DNA of 10,466 bases. It comes from CAZCTC01 sp964501335 (lineage in GTDB: Bacteria > Chloroflexota > Anaerolineae > B4-G1 > SLSP01). The stretch lies in contig CAZCTC010000129.1 of assembly GCA_964501335.1 (NCBI GenBank), positions 1 through 10,466 of the forward strand. The letters are read 5' to 3'. How positions within the stretch are numbered: the stretch's first letter is position 1; each line of letters starts with the position of its first letter. The position numbers were made by a program, and so were the translations under genes. The notes under the pieces were generated by a model that worked only from the letters and a program-made list of their open reading frames with translations, did not search any database and had not been told where the DNA came from. Below are positions 1 to 6,302 of this stretch, piece after piece.

Positions 1-45
1 CTGAGGCGCACCAAAACATAAACAAAAAAACTCTCTTTCCCTGCT
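1..45 (-). repeat. partial dispersed repeat, related to the B block of the 6894-7306 array
   Basis: Read on the minus strand, this stretch resembles the first half of the B block found at 6959-7067 and 7133-7241. Positions 1-29 match the reverse complement of the B-block hairpin arm plus its T-rich flank, with two mismatches in 29 bases. Weaker similarity continues to about position 45. The rest of the element would lie to the left of the window. The copy is inverted relative to the array and more diverged than the array copies are from each other. Confidence 0.7.
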
Positions 46-157
46 TCGCACCGCGTGGCGTATCTTACGGGGCAAGGACTATTTGCGGGACGTTACAAGG
101 CCAGGTTATTTTCAGGACAGAGAATCTGTACGAGTCGTAGAATTTGCGAGGTGTAAG

Positions 158-376
158 ATGCCGGAATTTTGTCCCAAATGTGGCAATATGGTCGGGGCGG
201 GGATTGAGCGCTGTCCCGAGTGTGGATCGCGAATCCATCCCGGCGTTCTGGATAAGAATACCGGGTTTACCTGGGCGGATCTTTTCAATTACAGCTGGGT
301 AACGATCATGTATATTTTGCTGGCTATCTCGGTGCCGCTGTTGGTGGCGGTCCTGTGCGTTTATCTGGCTCAATAG
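158..376 (+). CDS. small zinc-ribbon protein with one membrane segment
   Basis: This is a 72-residue protein of unknown role. It starts with a zinc-ribbon of the form CxxC-x10-CxxC (C5, C8, C19, C22), the usual fold of short bacterial zinc-ribbon domains that bind one structural zinc. After a linker of about 20 residues, a single hydrophobic helix (about residues 46-70) runs almost to the C-terminus, so the ribbon would be anchored to the membrane by its tail. The reading frame is open upstream to a TTG at 83, but the ATG at 158 is preceded by GAGGTG (148-153) at a good distance and places the first CxxC at residue 5, as is typical. The gene stands alone and ends just before a strong hairpin. 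No enzymatic motif is visible, so a specific function cannot be assigned. Confidence 0.8.
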   Translation: MPEFCPKCGNMVGAGIERCPECGSRIHPGVLDKNTGFTWADLFNYSWVTIMYILLAISVPLLVAVLCVYLAQ

Positions 377-384
377 ATGGAGCA

Positions 385-424
385 ATAACAACAACGCGCC
401 CTCTTGAGGGCGCGTTGTTGTTAT
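385..424. terminator. bidirectional intrinsic terminator
   Basis: A perfect inverted repeat has 19-base arms (385-403 and 406-424) separated by only two bases. In practice it forms a GC-rich stem with a CTTG tetraloop and an A/T-rich base that supplies a T-rich tail in either direction. It sits between the convergent zinc-ribbon gene (+) and the GNAT gene (-), where it can end both transcripts. Confidence 0.88.
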
Positions 425-435
425 AGACAGGTCTT

Positions 436-960
436 TTATTTTTCAGTCACTGTGGCAATATCCAGCCAGCCGTAGGCCACTTCCATCAAGGATATGCCGC
501 CGATCTCGATTTTCTGTTCCCGGAGAAATTGTCCTCCCATGGCTTCGTAGAAGTGGCGGGAGTCATTTTGGGCCAGGACCCAGACCATCATGCTGTTGTG
601 CCCCTGTTGTTGGAGGCGGGTTGCGGCGGTTCGGACTAGCCGGCGGCCGATTCCCTGACGCTGATAGGTTTCCAGTAAATAAAGTCCGCCGATTTCCCCG
701 CTGTAGATCTGATCTCCGGTACGTTCCGGTCCGGCGCTGACAAAGCCTACCGTTTTCCCTTCGTCGGTAACGGCTATGTAGGTGAACCAGAGGCTGGCCG
801 GCAAGGAGATCCGCACCTGCCAGGCTCGCGTTCCTTTTTCATAGGAAAGTCCATCCAGATAATCTTGAGGGACAATGCCGCGATAGGTCGAGTTCCAGCT
901 ATCCACATGCACCTTAGCGATGGCAGCTGCATCGGCAATTTGGGCTTCACGAATGTGCAT
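436..960 (-). CDS. GNAT-family N-acetyltransferase
   Basis: This 174-residue protein has the whole GNAT fold, which transfers an acetyl group from acetyl-CoA to an amine. The start resembles the usual 'IREA...DA..IA.VH..SW...Y.G..P..Y' pattern of RimI-like and Acetyltransf_1 proteins. The CoA pyrophosphate-binding loop (motif A) is clear as QRQGIGRRL at residues 100-108, preceded by the beta-4 strand GGLYLLETY. Motif B follows with W-V-L-A-Q-N-D-S-R-HFYEAMGG, which is standard for the family. The substrate cannot be told from sequence: amino acids, polyamines, antibiotics and protein N-termini are all known for relatives. It is the last gene of the mutL operon, 31 bases after the ImmA-like gene, with a weak AAGAGA ribosome site, and it ends before the hairpin at 385-424. 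Confidence 0.92.
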   Translation of the reverse strand: MHIREAQIADAAAIAKVHVDSWNSTYRGIVPQDYLDGLSYEKGTRAWQVRISLPASLWFTYIAVTDEGKTVGFVSAGPERTGDQIYSGEIGGLYLLETYQRQGIGRRLVRTAATRLQQQGHNSMMVWVLAQNDSRHFYEAMGGQFLREQKIEIGGISLMEVAYGWLDIATVTEK

Positions 961-991
961 AGCTTAATCTCTTTCGGTTATTGGCGGTGAT

Positions 992-1447
992 TTATTGCAT
1001 TCCGCGGACCCGTTTGCCCATTTGAGCCAGACGGCTGGCCATGGCATATTCGGGAACCTGAAATTCTTCACTCAATTTTTCCAGATTGGTCAGAGGATTG
1101 CGCGTCGATTTGACGATCCAGGCGCGGGGGGCGAGCACACAGATGGCGAAATAGCGGGCGGCTTCGTTGTGATAAGGGAGATCGACGCCGGCCCAGCCAT
1201 CGCGGCCGCTGCGGCAGAGTTCGCGGTAGAGGAAGCGTGCCATGGCCATACGGTACTCATGGCGATGTTCCCCAATGCCGAAAACCAGCGAGAGATCGCT
1301 CATATCCATTCCCTGGAGCTCTTTAGGCGGGCGAGCCAGGATCTGTTCGATGGGTACCGGAGGGCGGCTGCAGTCATAGAGCTGCAACAGGCGCTCGGCC
1401 AGGGTTTCGATTTGTTTTTGTTGTTCGGCTGAGAGAGGCGGTTGCAC
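992..1447 (-). CDS. ImmA/IrrE-like protein lacking the HExxH zinc site
   Basis: This 151-residue protein is probably a degenerate member of the ImmA/IrrE (COG2856) metallopeptidase family. Support comes from three parts in the right order: an N-terminal helix followed by the 'PPVPIEQIL' segment (29-37), a central helix (66-77), and a C-terminal block with NEAARYFAICVLAP (94-107) and then LSEEFQVPEYAMASRL (125-140), which matches the family's 'E..AN.FAA.LLMP' helix and its 'F.VS..A...RL' end. The usual AHELGH zinc motif is replaced at the equivalent place by ARFLYR (70-75), so both histidines and the glutamate are gone and peptidase activity is not expected. The start is a GTG at 1447. Its ribosome site (GGAGG) lies in the last codons of the GYD gene, only one base upstream of this gene, so the two are probably translationally coupled. 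Its role is unknown; a regulatory or binding role is a guess. Confidence 0.72.
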   Translation of the reverse strand: MQPPLSAEQQKQIETLAERLLQLYDCSRPPVPIEQILARPPKELQGMDMSDLSLVFGIGEHRHEYRMAMARFLYRELCRSGRDGWAGVDLPYHNEAARYFAICVLAPRAWIVKSTRNPLTNLEKLSEEFQVPEYAMASRLAQMGKRVRGMQ

Positions 1448-1448
1448 C

Positions 1449-1745
1449 TTAATCTTCCTCCACCAGGAATCTAAATTCTTCGAACGGGATACCCGTGAGG
1501 GTCTGTGTTGATCCCATTCCCAGGGAATGGATCAGCAGGGCGATTTTAGCGGCGCTTTTAGCGTCTGGGGCTTCGAAGATATGCAGAAAATCATATTCGC
1601 CCAACAGGACATAACTGGCGATGCGCCGGGCTTCCGGGCAGTCGGCATGAAGCCGCTGACTGAGTTCCTCATCGAGGGCTGCCAGAGACTTGATTTCACC
1701 GGGATGCAGGGTTGAAAGTTTGGAAAGCATGATAAAAACCGCCAT
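1449..1745 (-). CDS. GYD domain-containing protein
   Basis: This 98-residue protein matches the GYD domain family (Pfam PF08734), small ferredoxin-like alpha/beta proteins of unknown biochemical role. The signature is visible in the middle as YVLLGEYDFLHIFEAPD (residues 45-61, with GEYD at 49-52). It is followed by the usual alanine-rich helix and the terminal pattern 'SLGMGSTQTLTGIPFEEF'. The length equals that of other family members, so the protein is complete and has a single domain. The ATG at 1745 has GAGGT a few bases upstream. It follows mutL by 31 bases and precedes the ImmA-like gene by one base, so it is an internal gene of the mutL operon. No link between GYD proteins and mismatch repair is known to me; the association may only be positional. 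Confidence 0.88.
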   Translation of the reverse strand: MAVFIMLSKLSTLHPGEIKSLAALDEELSQRLHADCPEARRIASYVLLGEYDFLHIFEAPDAKSAAKIALLIHSLGMGSTQTLTGIPFEEFRFLVEED

Positions 1746-1776
1746 AAGTTACCTCAACTAAAATAATACCAGAAAT

Positions 1777-3630
1777 TTAAAGACGGCCAAACTGGCGAGC
1801 CAGTTGTTCTACTGAAATTTGCAGCAGCGTGGGACGACCATGCGGGCAGGTGCGGGGATTGACTGTTTTTTCCAGCGCCCGTAACAGGTTTTCCATCTCT
1901 CCCGTGGTGAGGATTTGGCCGGCTTTGACGGCGATCCGTTTGCAGATCCGGCGAATAATGCGTTCTTCGAGGGTTTCGCGCAGCGGCGATCGTTCGCCGT
2001 CTGAGGTGGCCAGATCGGCCAGCAGATCGGCGGCGGCGGTTTTATGCATGGCGGCCGGCATGGCGCGGACCTGAAAGGCGCCCGGACCGAAGGGCTCGAT
2101 TTCCAATCCCAGATTTTGTAAGGTCGGAAGTATTTCTTCCAGCCGGGAGGCGATATCCAACGGTAAGACAACCGTTTCCGGTTCGAGTAAAGGTTGGCTG
2201 GCGGTCGCTCCGCTCATCCAACCGCCGATCAGTTGTTCGTAGAGGACCCGTTCATGGGCGGCGTGTTGATCGATCAAATAGAGGCCGTCCGGGCCTTCGG
2301 CAATGATGTACATGGTGGCCAGCTGTCCGACCACGCGCAGAGGCGGCAGGGTGGGGCGATTCGGTGCGGTGGACGGCTGAGAGAGCGGTTCGGACGGCGG
2401 TTGTGGGTGGGTCCAGGTTTCGGGGCTGATTTCTCTTTGCTGATCCGGTGGGGCGGCCAGGGGCAGTTGGTGGACAGGATGTTGTTCCTCTAACGCGCTG
2501 AGCCGGGCTCGCAATTGATTCAAGCCGGTGCCGGCGACGGCCGGTTCGGGAAGTGGGCGGGCTTCCGGTTCGGGCGAGGGGGTGAAGGGCATGGAGGCCG
2601 GTTCCGATGTCGGTTGCCAGACGGCGGCGGTGGGAGCCTCTTCCATGATGGTGGCCCGTACAGCGCGTTGGACGGCCCGGAAAACGGCATCCGAATCGCG
2701 GAAGCGGACCTCGGATTTGGCTGGATGGACATTGACATCCACATCTTCGGCCGGCATTTCAATGACGACGTAGGCTACCGGGTAGCGATTGACCGGGAGG
2801 AGCGTGTGATAGGCCTGCTGAATGGCGTATCCCAGGCGGATATCTTGAATCCAGCGACCGTTGATGAAGAGGGTGATATAGCCACGATCGGCGCGGTGGA
2901 CGCTGGGGGAGCCGGCGAAGCCGGTAATGCGGATGGGGTGATCGGCTGTGAAGGAAGGGGAAATCTCCAGCAGGCTGGAGCCCAGATCGAGCCCGTAGAC
3001 GTTCAGAAGGACTTCGCGGGCGCTGCCGTTGCCGGGAGTGACCAGGGCTTCGGTGCCGTCGTGGACCACGTAGAAGCCAACCTGAGGATAGGCGATGGCA
3101 TAACGAGTCAGGAAAGCGTCGGCGTGACGCCGTTCGGTACGATCGGAATGGAGAAATTTGCGGCGGGCCGGGACATTATAAAAGAGATCCTCGATCAGCA
3201 TTTCGGTGCCGGCGGGGCGGCCGATGGGGGTTTGGGAAACGATGGTTCCGCCTTCAATGCGCACCCGCGTGCCGGTAGTTTCGGTGAGATGGCGGGTGGT
3301 GCAGGTGAGGCGACTGACGGAGGCGATGCTGGCGAGGGCTTCCCCGCGGAATCCGAGGGTGGCGATCCGTTCGAGATCGTCGGCGGTTTCCAGTTTACTG
3401 GTGGCATGGCGACGGAAAGCCAGCAGGACCTCCGCGGCCGGAATTCCACTGCCGTTATCGCGAATCCGGAGGAGGCTTTTTCCCCCTTCCCGGGTTTCGA
3501 TTTCAATGCGGGTGGCTCCGGCGTCCAGGCTGTTTTCCACCAATTCTTTGATGACCGAAGCCGGCCGCTCCACCACCTCACCGGCGGCAATGCGAGATGC
3601 GACCTCTTCGGGGAGTAGTCGGATTCCCAT
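1777..3630 (-). CDS. mutL: DNA mismatch repair endonuclease MutL
   Basis: The 617-residue protein is a full MutL, the ATP-driven matchmaker that links mismatch recognition by MutS to strand nicking. The N-terminal GHKL ATPase has E29 and N33 in ELVENSLDAGA, the DNGSGI loop (58-63), RHATSK (74-79) and GFRGEAL (93-99). A Pro/Glu-rich linker covers about residues 325-430. The C-terminal dimerisation domain carries the metal-dependent nuclease motif DQHAAHERVLYE (454-465), then the C-K-R-I-A-V-K-A-G segment, CPHGRP (595-600) and the terminal FGR. These mark the self-nicking MutL type found in bacteria without MutH and Dam methylation. The ATG at 3630 is preceded by AAGGAA, and the family start 'I..L...VA..IAAGEVVERP' begins right after it. 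It is the first gene of a four-gene minus-strand operon. No mutS is in the window. Confidence 0.98.
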   Translation of the reverse strand: MGIRLLPEEVASRIAAGEVVERPASVIKELVENSLDAGATRIEIETREGGKSLLRIRDNGSGIPAAEVLLAFRRHATSKLETADDLERIATLGFRGEALASIASVSRLTCTTRHLTETTGTRVRIEGGTIVSQTPIGRPAGTEMLIEDLFYNVPARRKFLHSDRTERRHADAFLTRYAIAYPQVGFYVVHDGTEALVTPGNGSAREVLLNVYGLDLGSSLLEISPSFTADHPIRITGFAGSPSVHRADRGYITLFINGRWIQDIRLGYAIQQAYHTLLPVNRYPVAYVVIEMPAEDVDVNVHPAKSEVRFRDSDAVFRAVQRAVRATIMEEAPTAAVWQPTSEPASMPFTPSPEPEARPLPEPAVAGTGLNQLRARLSALEEQHPVHQLPLAAPPDQQREISPETWTHPQPPSEPLSQPSTAPNRPTLPPLRVVGQLATMYIIAEGPDGLYLIDQHAAHERVLYEQLIGGWMSGATASQPLLEPETVVLPLDIASRLEEILPTLQNLGLEIEPFGPGAFQVRAMPAAMHKTAAADLLADLATSDGERSPLRETLEERIIRRICKRIAVKAGQILTTGEMENLLRALEKTVNPRTCPHGRPTLLQISVEQLARQFGRL

Positions 3631-3670
3631 GAATTATTCGTTTCCTTGTCCTGCGTATCTTTCCATCCCC

Positions 3671-3698
3671 ATTGTAATCTTGCAGGGGAAAATAGCAA
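3671..3698 (-). promoter_or_regulatory. candidate sigma-70-type promoter of the mutL operon
   Basis: On the minus strand, TTGCTA (3698-3693) and TACAAT (3676-3671) are separated by 16 bases. Transcription would start near 3664, about 34 bases before the mutL ATG. It lies back to back with the promoter of the arsR-ino1 operon. Confidence 0.55.
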
Positions 3699-3739
3699 GG
3701 CGGAAAATCAGGCAAAGTAAGTATCTGGTTGCAAAACGG

Positions 3740-3767
3740 TTGACAAATCCCCTGTTTCGGGTACGAT
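3740..3767 (+). promoter_or_regulatory. candidate sigma-70-type promoter of the arsR-ino1 operon
   Basis: A consensus TTGACA box (3740-3745) is followed after 16 bases by TACGAT (3762-3767). The expected start is near 3774, about 37 bases before the first ATG of the regulator gene. It is the best -35 box seen in the window. Confidence 0.65.
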
Positions 3768-3776
3768 TGGCCTATC

Positions 3777-3794
3777 TATAAACTTTTATTTATA
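3777..3794. promoter_or_regulatory. candidate operator: A/T-rich inverted repeat at the transcription start
   Basis: TATAAA and TTTATA form an inverted repeat with a 6-base spacer, immediately downstream of the expected transcription start. ArsR-family repressors commonly bind A/T-rich imperfect inverted repeats overlapping their own promoters, so this could be an autoregulatory site. The arms are short and low in complexity, so chance is possible. Confidence 0.35.
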
Positions 3795-3810
3795 AAAAAT
3801 CTCTTTATGG

Positions 3811-4161
3811 ATGGTCACAGTGACCTGTACCCCGATGGATAATTCTCGGCTTCGGTACATGGCAGGGGCATTACGTGCTCTGGGGTCTGTGCTACGGCTG
3901 CGAATTCTCGTCGCCCTGGCGGAGCAAGGTCAATCCAATGTGACCGATTTGAGCGAGGCTCTGCGGGTAAGTCAGCCGTTGCTCTCCTGGCATTTGAATG
4001 AACTGCGTCTGGCCGGATTTTTGGAGGCGGAGCGAATCGGCCGAGAGGTGCGTTACAGTTTGAATCCCCAAGCCTTTCAGGTACTTGCGCAGGATTTAGA
4101 AGTCCTGTTAGGGCTTCCTTTTAATCCCACTTCAACAATGGAGGTATCGGAGCATGGTTGA
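3811..4161 (+). CDS. ArsR-family winged-helix transcriptional regulator
   Basis: This 116-residue protein is a single winged helix-turn-helix domain of the ArsR/SmtB type. The domain opens with ALRALGSVLRLRILVALAEQG, the recognition region is DLSEALRVSQPLLSWHLNELRLAGFL, and the wing is RIGREVRYSLN. The metal-binding CxC signature of classical ArsR/SmtB repressors is missing; the only cysteine is near the N-terminus. It should therefore sense something other than arsenic or zinc, or rely on oligomeric state. The start is uncertain: no good ribosome site precedes the ATG at 3811, and an in-frame ATG at 3835 (giving 108 residues) would leave the palindrome at 3813-3825 in the untranslated leader. 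The last 8 bases overlap the next gene, ino1, which implies joint expression and suggests that this protein controls inositol phosphate synthesis. Confidence 0.88.
   Translation: MVTVTCTPMDNSRLRYMAGALRALGSVLRLRILVALAEQGQSNVTDLSEALRVSQPLLSWHLNELRLAGFLEAERIGREVRYSLNPQAFQVLAQDLEVLLGLPFNPTSTMEVSEHG
3813..3825. promoter_or_regulatory. candidate operator: perfect 13-bp palindrome
   Basis: GGTCAC-A-GTGACC is a perfect palindrome around one central base. It overlaps the first possible start codon of the arsR-type gene and lies about 40 bases downstream of the expected transcription start. It is a plausible binding site for the encoded dimeric regulator. This is inference only; no second copy was noticed in the window. 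Confidence 0.35.
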
Positions 4162-5257
4162 CCGAAAGATTCGTGTTGCCATCATCGGCGTAGGGAACTG
4201 CGCCTCTTCCCTCGTTCAGGGTGTTACATTTTACAAGGACGCCCCCGATGATGCTTTTATCCCCGGGTTAATGCATCCCCGTTTGGGCCCTTACCACGTG
4301 CGCGATATTGAATTTACGGCGGCCTTTGACATCAATGTCACCAAGGTGGGGAAGGATCTCTCTGAGGCCATTTATGCCGAGCCTAACAATACCTATAAGT
4401 TTGCCGACGTTCCTTTCCTGAACGTTCCCGTGCATCGCGGTATGACGCATGACGGGTTGGGCAAATATTTGTCTCAGGTGATTGAGAAGGCGCCCGGATC
4501 TACGGCTGATATTGTGGGAATTCTCAAGGAAACCAAGACCGATGTGGTGGTCAATTTCCTGCCCGTCGGCAGCGAAATGGCGACCAAGTGGTATGTGGAA
4601 CAGATCCTTGAGGCGGGGTGCGCTTTGGTGAATGGGATTCCGGTTTTCATTGCCCGGGAACCGTACTGGCAGCGCCGCTTTGCGGAGCGGGGATTGCCGG
4701 TGATTGGCGACGATGTGAAGAGTCAGGTCGGCGCAACCATTTTGCACCGGATTTTGACCCGGTTGTTCGTGGATCGCGGCGTGCGGGTGGATCACACCTA
4801 TCAGCTGAATTTCGGCGGCAACACCGATTTCATGAATATGCTGGAACGCGAACGGTTGGAATCCAAGAAGATCTCCAAGACCAATGCCGTCACCAGCCAG
4901 TTGCCCTATGGTCTGGATCCGGACGATATTCACGTCGGGCCGAGCGATTATGTGCCATGGTTGAAGGATCGCAAGTGGTGCTATTTGCGGATGGAAGGGA
5001 CGACTTTCGGCAATGTGCCGTTGAATGTAGAAATGAAGCTGGAAGTTTGGGACAGCCCGAACAGTGCCGGCGTGGTGATCGATGCCATTCGCACGGCCAA
5101 ACTGGCGCTGGATCGCCGGCTGGCCGGAGCTTTGGTCGATCCTTCTTCTTATTTTATGAAGTCGCCGCCTGTGCAGTTCACGGATGATGAAGCTCACGAC
5201 AATCTCGAAGCTTACATTGCCGGAACGCGGGCGACTGTATTGCCCGAACATCTGTAG
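4154..5257 (+). CDS. ino1: inositol-3-phosphate synthase (prokaryotic type)
   Basis: The 367-residue enzyme converts glucose 6-phosphate to 1L-myo-inositol 1-phosphate (also called inositol 3-phosphate), using NAD in an internal redox cycle. The Rossmann start IIGVGNCASS is at residues 10-19. The family-defining blocks follow: GDDVKSQVGAT (185-195), NFGGNTDFMN (219-228), SKKISKTNAV (237-246, with the lysines of the active site) and WDSPNSAGVVIDAIR (299-313). The length equals that of the mycobacterial Ino1 enzymes, which are much shorter than the eukaryotic form. The ATG at 4154 has GGAGG (4140-4144) nine bases upstream and overlaps the end of the ArsR-type gene. The following gene, a CDP-alcohol phosphotransferase, is the expected consumer of the product, so the pair probably makes an inositol phospholipid precursor in the cytoplasm and membrane. 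Confidence 0.96.
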   Translation: MVDRKIRVAIIGVGNCASSLVQGVTFYKDAPDDAFIPGLMHPRLGPYHVRDIEFTAAFDINVTKVGKDLSEAIYAEPNNTYKFADVPFLNVPVHRGMTHDGLGKYLSQVIEKAPGSTADIVGILKETKTDVVVNFLPVGSEMATKWYVEQILEAGCALVNGIPVFIAREPYWQRRFAERGLPVIGDDVKSQVGATILHRILTRLFVDRGVRVDHTYQLNFGGNTDFMNMLERERLESKKISKTNAVTSQLPYGLDPDDIHVGPSDYVPWLKDRKWCYLRMEGTTFGNVPLNVEMKLEVWDSPNSAGVVIDAIRTAKLALDRRLAGALVDPSSYFMKSPPVQFTDDEAHDNLEAYIAGTRATVLPEHL

Positions 5258-5315
5258 GAGAGCCTTGCGCTTGTTTTGATGAGTGAAGCGAAGCAGGAAT
5301 ATAAGGGAGGCGGTT

Positions 5316-5942
5316 ATGCAGGATGCCGAGGCTAAACGATATGAAACCTTCACGGATTGGTTGCGCGCACGGGCGGCCTTTTTAATAGATCCGATCGTGG
5401 CGCAGCTGGGGCGTTGGGGATTCCATCCCAATACCCTGACGTTGATGGGGTTTGCATTGACGGTTGTGGTGGCAGGGGTGTTGGCCTCGGGATGGCTGGC
5501 AGTGAGCGGGGTTCTGCTGCTGTTGGTTTCTTCCATTGATGCCATGGATGGCGCGCTGGCCCGGGCGATCAATGCTAAAAGCCGTTTTGGGGCCTTTCTG
5601 GATTCAACCCTGGATCGGATGTCGGAAGGGGCTTTGCTGGGCGGCTTACTGGCGTGGACGCTGATGCATGCAGCTCCGCAGGATGTTTCGCTGAATATTT
5701 ATCTGATTTTCGCTTCATTGCTGGGATCGGTCATGGTGAGTTATACCCGGGCGCGGGCTGAAGGCGTGGGATATACCTGCAAAGTGGGGATTTTTACCCG
5801 GGTTGAGCGTGTCTTGTTGCTCAGTGTCGGGTTGCTGGCGGGGCAGGTCCAGTGGATGTTGATTCTGCTGGTTGTCTTAACCTGGATCACGGTTGGGCAA
5901 CGGATCTGGTATGTGTATCGGGAGTCCCGGCAGAATCCCTAG
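5316..5942 (+). CDS. CDP-alcohol phosphatidyltransferase, probable phosphatidylinositol-phosphate synthase
   Basis: This 208-residue integral membrane enzyme joins a CDP-activated lipid to an alcohol. The full family signature D-x2-DG-x2-AR-x8-G-x3-D-x3-D is present, with the metal-binding aspartates at D75, D78, D96 and D100. Several hydrophobic helices surround it (about 42-70, 105-120, 127-142 and 166-200). The segment SYTRARAEGVG (142-152) followed by 'F-T-R-V-E-R' (160-165) resembles bacterial PIP synthases (PgsA1 type) and archaeal archaetidylinositol-phosphate synthases rather than PG synthases. With ino1 58 bases upstream, inositol 1-phosphate is the likely acceptor. I choose the ATG at 5316 because AAGGGAGG (5303-5310) precedes it; an upstream in-frame GTG at 5283 has no such site. 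The phosphatase that would remove the extra phosphate is not in the window. A polar-lipid or di-inositol-phosphate product cannot be excluded. Confidence 0.88.
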   Translation: MQDAEAKRYETFTDWLRARAAFLIDPIVAQLGRWGFHPNTLTLMGFALTVVVAGVLASGWLAVSGVLLLLVSSIDAMDGALARAINAKSRFGAFLDSTLDRMSEGALLGGLLAWTLMHAAPQDVSLNIYLIFASLLGSVMVSYTRARAEGVGYTCKVGIFTRVERVLLLSVGLLAGQVQWMLILLVVLTWITVGQRIWYVYRESRQNP

Positions 5943-5967
5943 CTTTGGACCATGGTAGATGTTATGA

Positions 5968-6009
5968 GCCCTCTTTTCCTGGTGTTTTGGGAAAAGAGGG
6001 CTTTTCTTT
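5968..6009 (+). terminator. intrinsic terminator of the arsR-ino1 operon
   Basis: Perfect 12-base arms (5968-5979 and 5990-6001) enclose a 10-base loop. The run TTTTCTTT (6002-6009) follows directly. This is a strong rho-independent terminator about 25 bases after the phosphatidyltransferase stop codon. Confidence 0.92.
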
Positions 6010-6028
6010 CCGCTATTTTGTTTCAGGT

Positions 6029-6034
6029 TATAAT
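6029..6034 (+). promoter_or_regulatory. candidate -10 box (TATAAT) for the 73-residue protein
   Basis: A perfect TATAAT lies 43 bases before the ATG at 6078, just after the upstream terminator. No good -35 box is visible at 16-18 bases upstream; that place is the pyrimidine tract of the terminator. The promoter may be weak or use an activator. Confidence 0.45.
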
Positions 6035-6077
6035 AGTTTTACTTTCGTAATCCCATTGAAAACAGAGGAGGAATCTC

Positions 6078-6299
6078 ATGGACGAGTTGGTAAAGTTGGT
6101 TATGGCGAAGACGGGACTTCCTGAAGCGACGGCTAAGACTGCGGTTGAAACCGTGCTGGGCTTTATCAAGCAGCGGTTGCCAGAACCTCTTTCGGGTGAA
6201 CTGGATAAAGCGTTGGCGAATGAGTCCACTATCAAGCAGGCGGAGGACTTGATTGAGAACCTGGGCGGATTGGGGGGCCTGTTTGGCGGGAAGAAATAA
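6078..6299 (+). CDS. small helical protein of unknown function, DUF2267-like
   Basis: This 73-residue cytoplasmic protein has no signal peptide or membrane segment. Its first 45 residues look like two or three amphipathic helices with the pattern 'MDELVKLVMAKTGL.E..A..AV..VL.FI..RLP..L...LD'. This resembles the repeat unit seen in DUF2267-type proteins (a helix, the turn 'TGL', then 'RLP'). The C-terminus is rich in glycine (GGLGGLFGGKK). The ATG at 6078 has a strong GAGGAGGA ribosome site (6065-6072) and a TATAAT box upstream, so it is very likely expressed as its own short transcript. I cannot assign a function. The family match is from pattern memory and should be treated as tentative. It converges with the DUF456 gene with only three bases between the stop codons. 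Confidence 0.82.
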   Translation: MDELVKLVMAKTGLPEATAKTAVETVLGFIKQRLPEPLSGELDKALANESTIKQAEDLIENLGGLGGLFGGKK

Positions 6300-6302
6300 G
6301 CT

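Noticed and set aside
83..157. N-terminal extension of the zinc-ribbon protein from a TTG codon, or a promoter with TTGCGG and TTATTT boxes.
   Set aside because: The ATG at 158 has a proper ribosome site and fits the domain start; the promoter boxes are too poor to call.
2515..3618. Long 367-residue open frame on the plus strand.
   Set aside because: It lies fully antisense to mutL, whose motifs are complete. The glycine- and alanine-rich product shows no domain, and GC-rich codon bias explains the open frame.
4268..5572. 434-residue open frame on the minus strand.
   Set aside because: It is antisense to ino1 and the phosphotransferase, both of which have full family motifs; no ribosome site or domain is seen.
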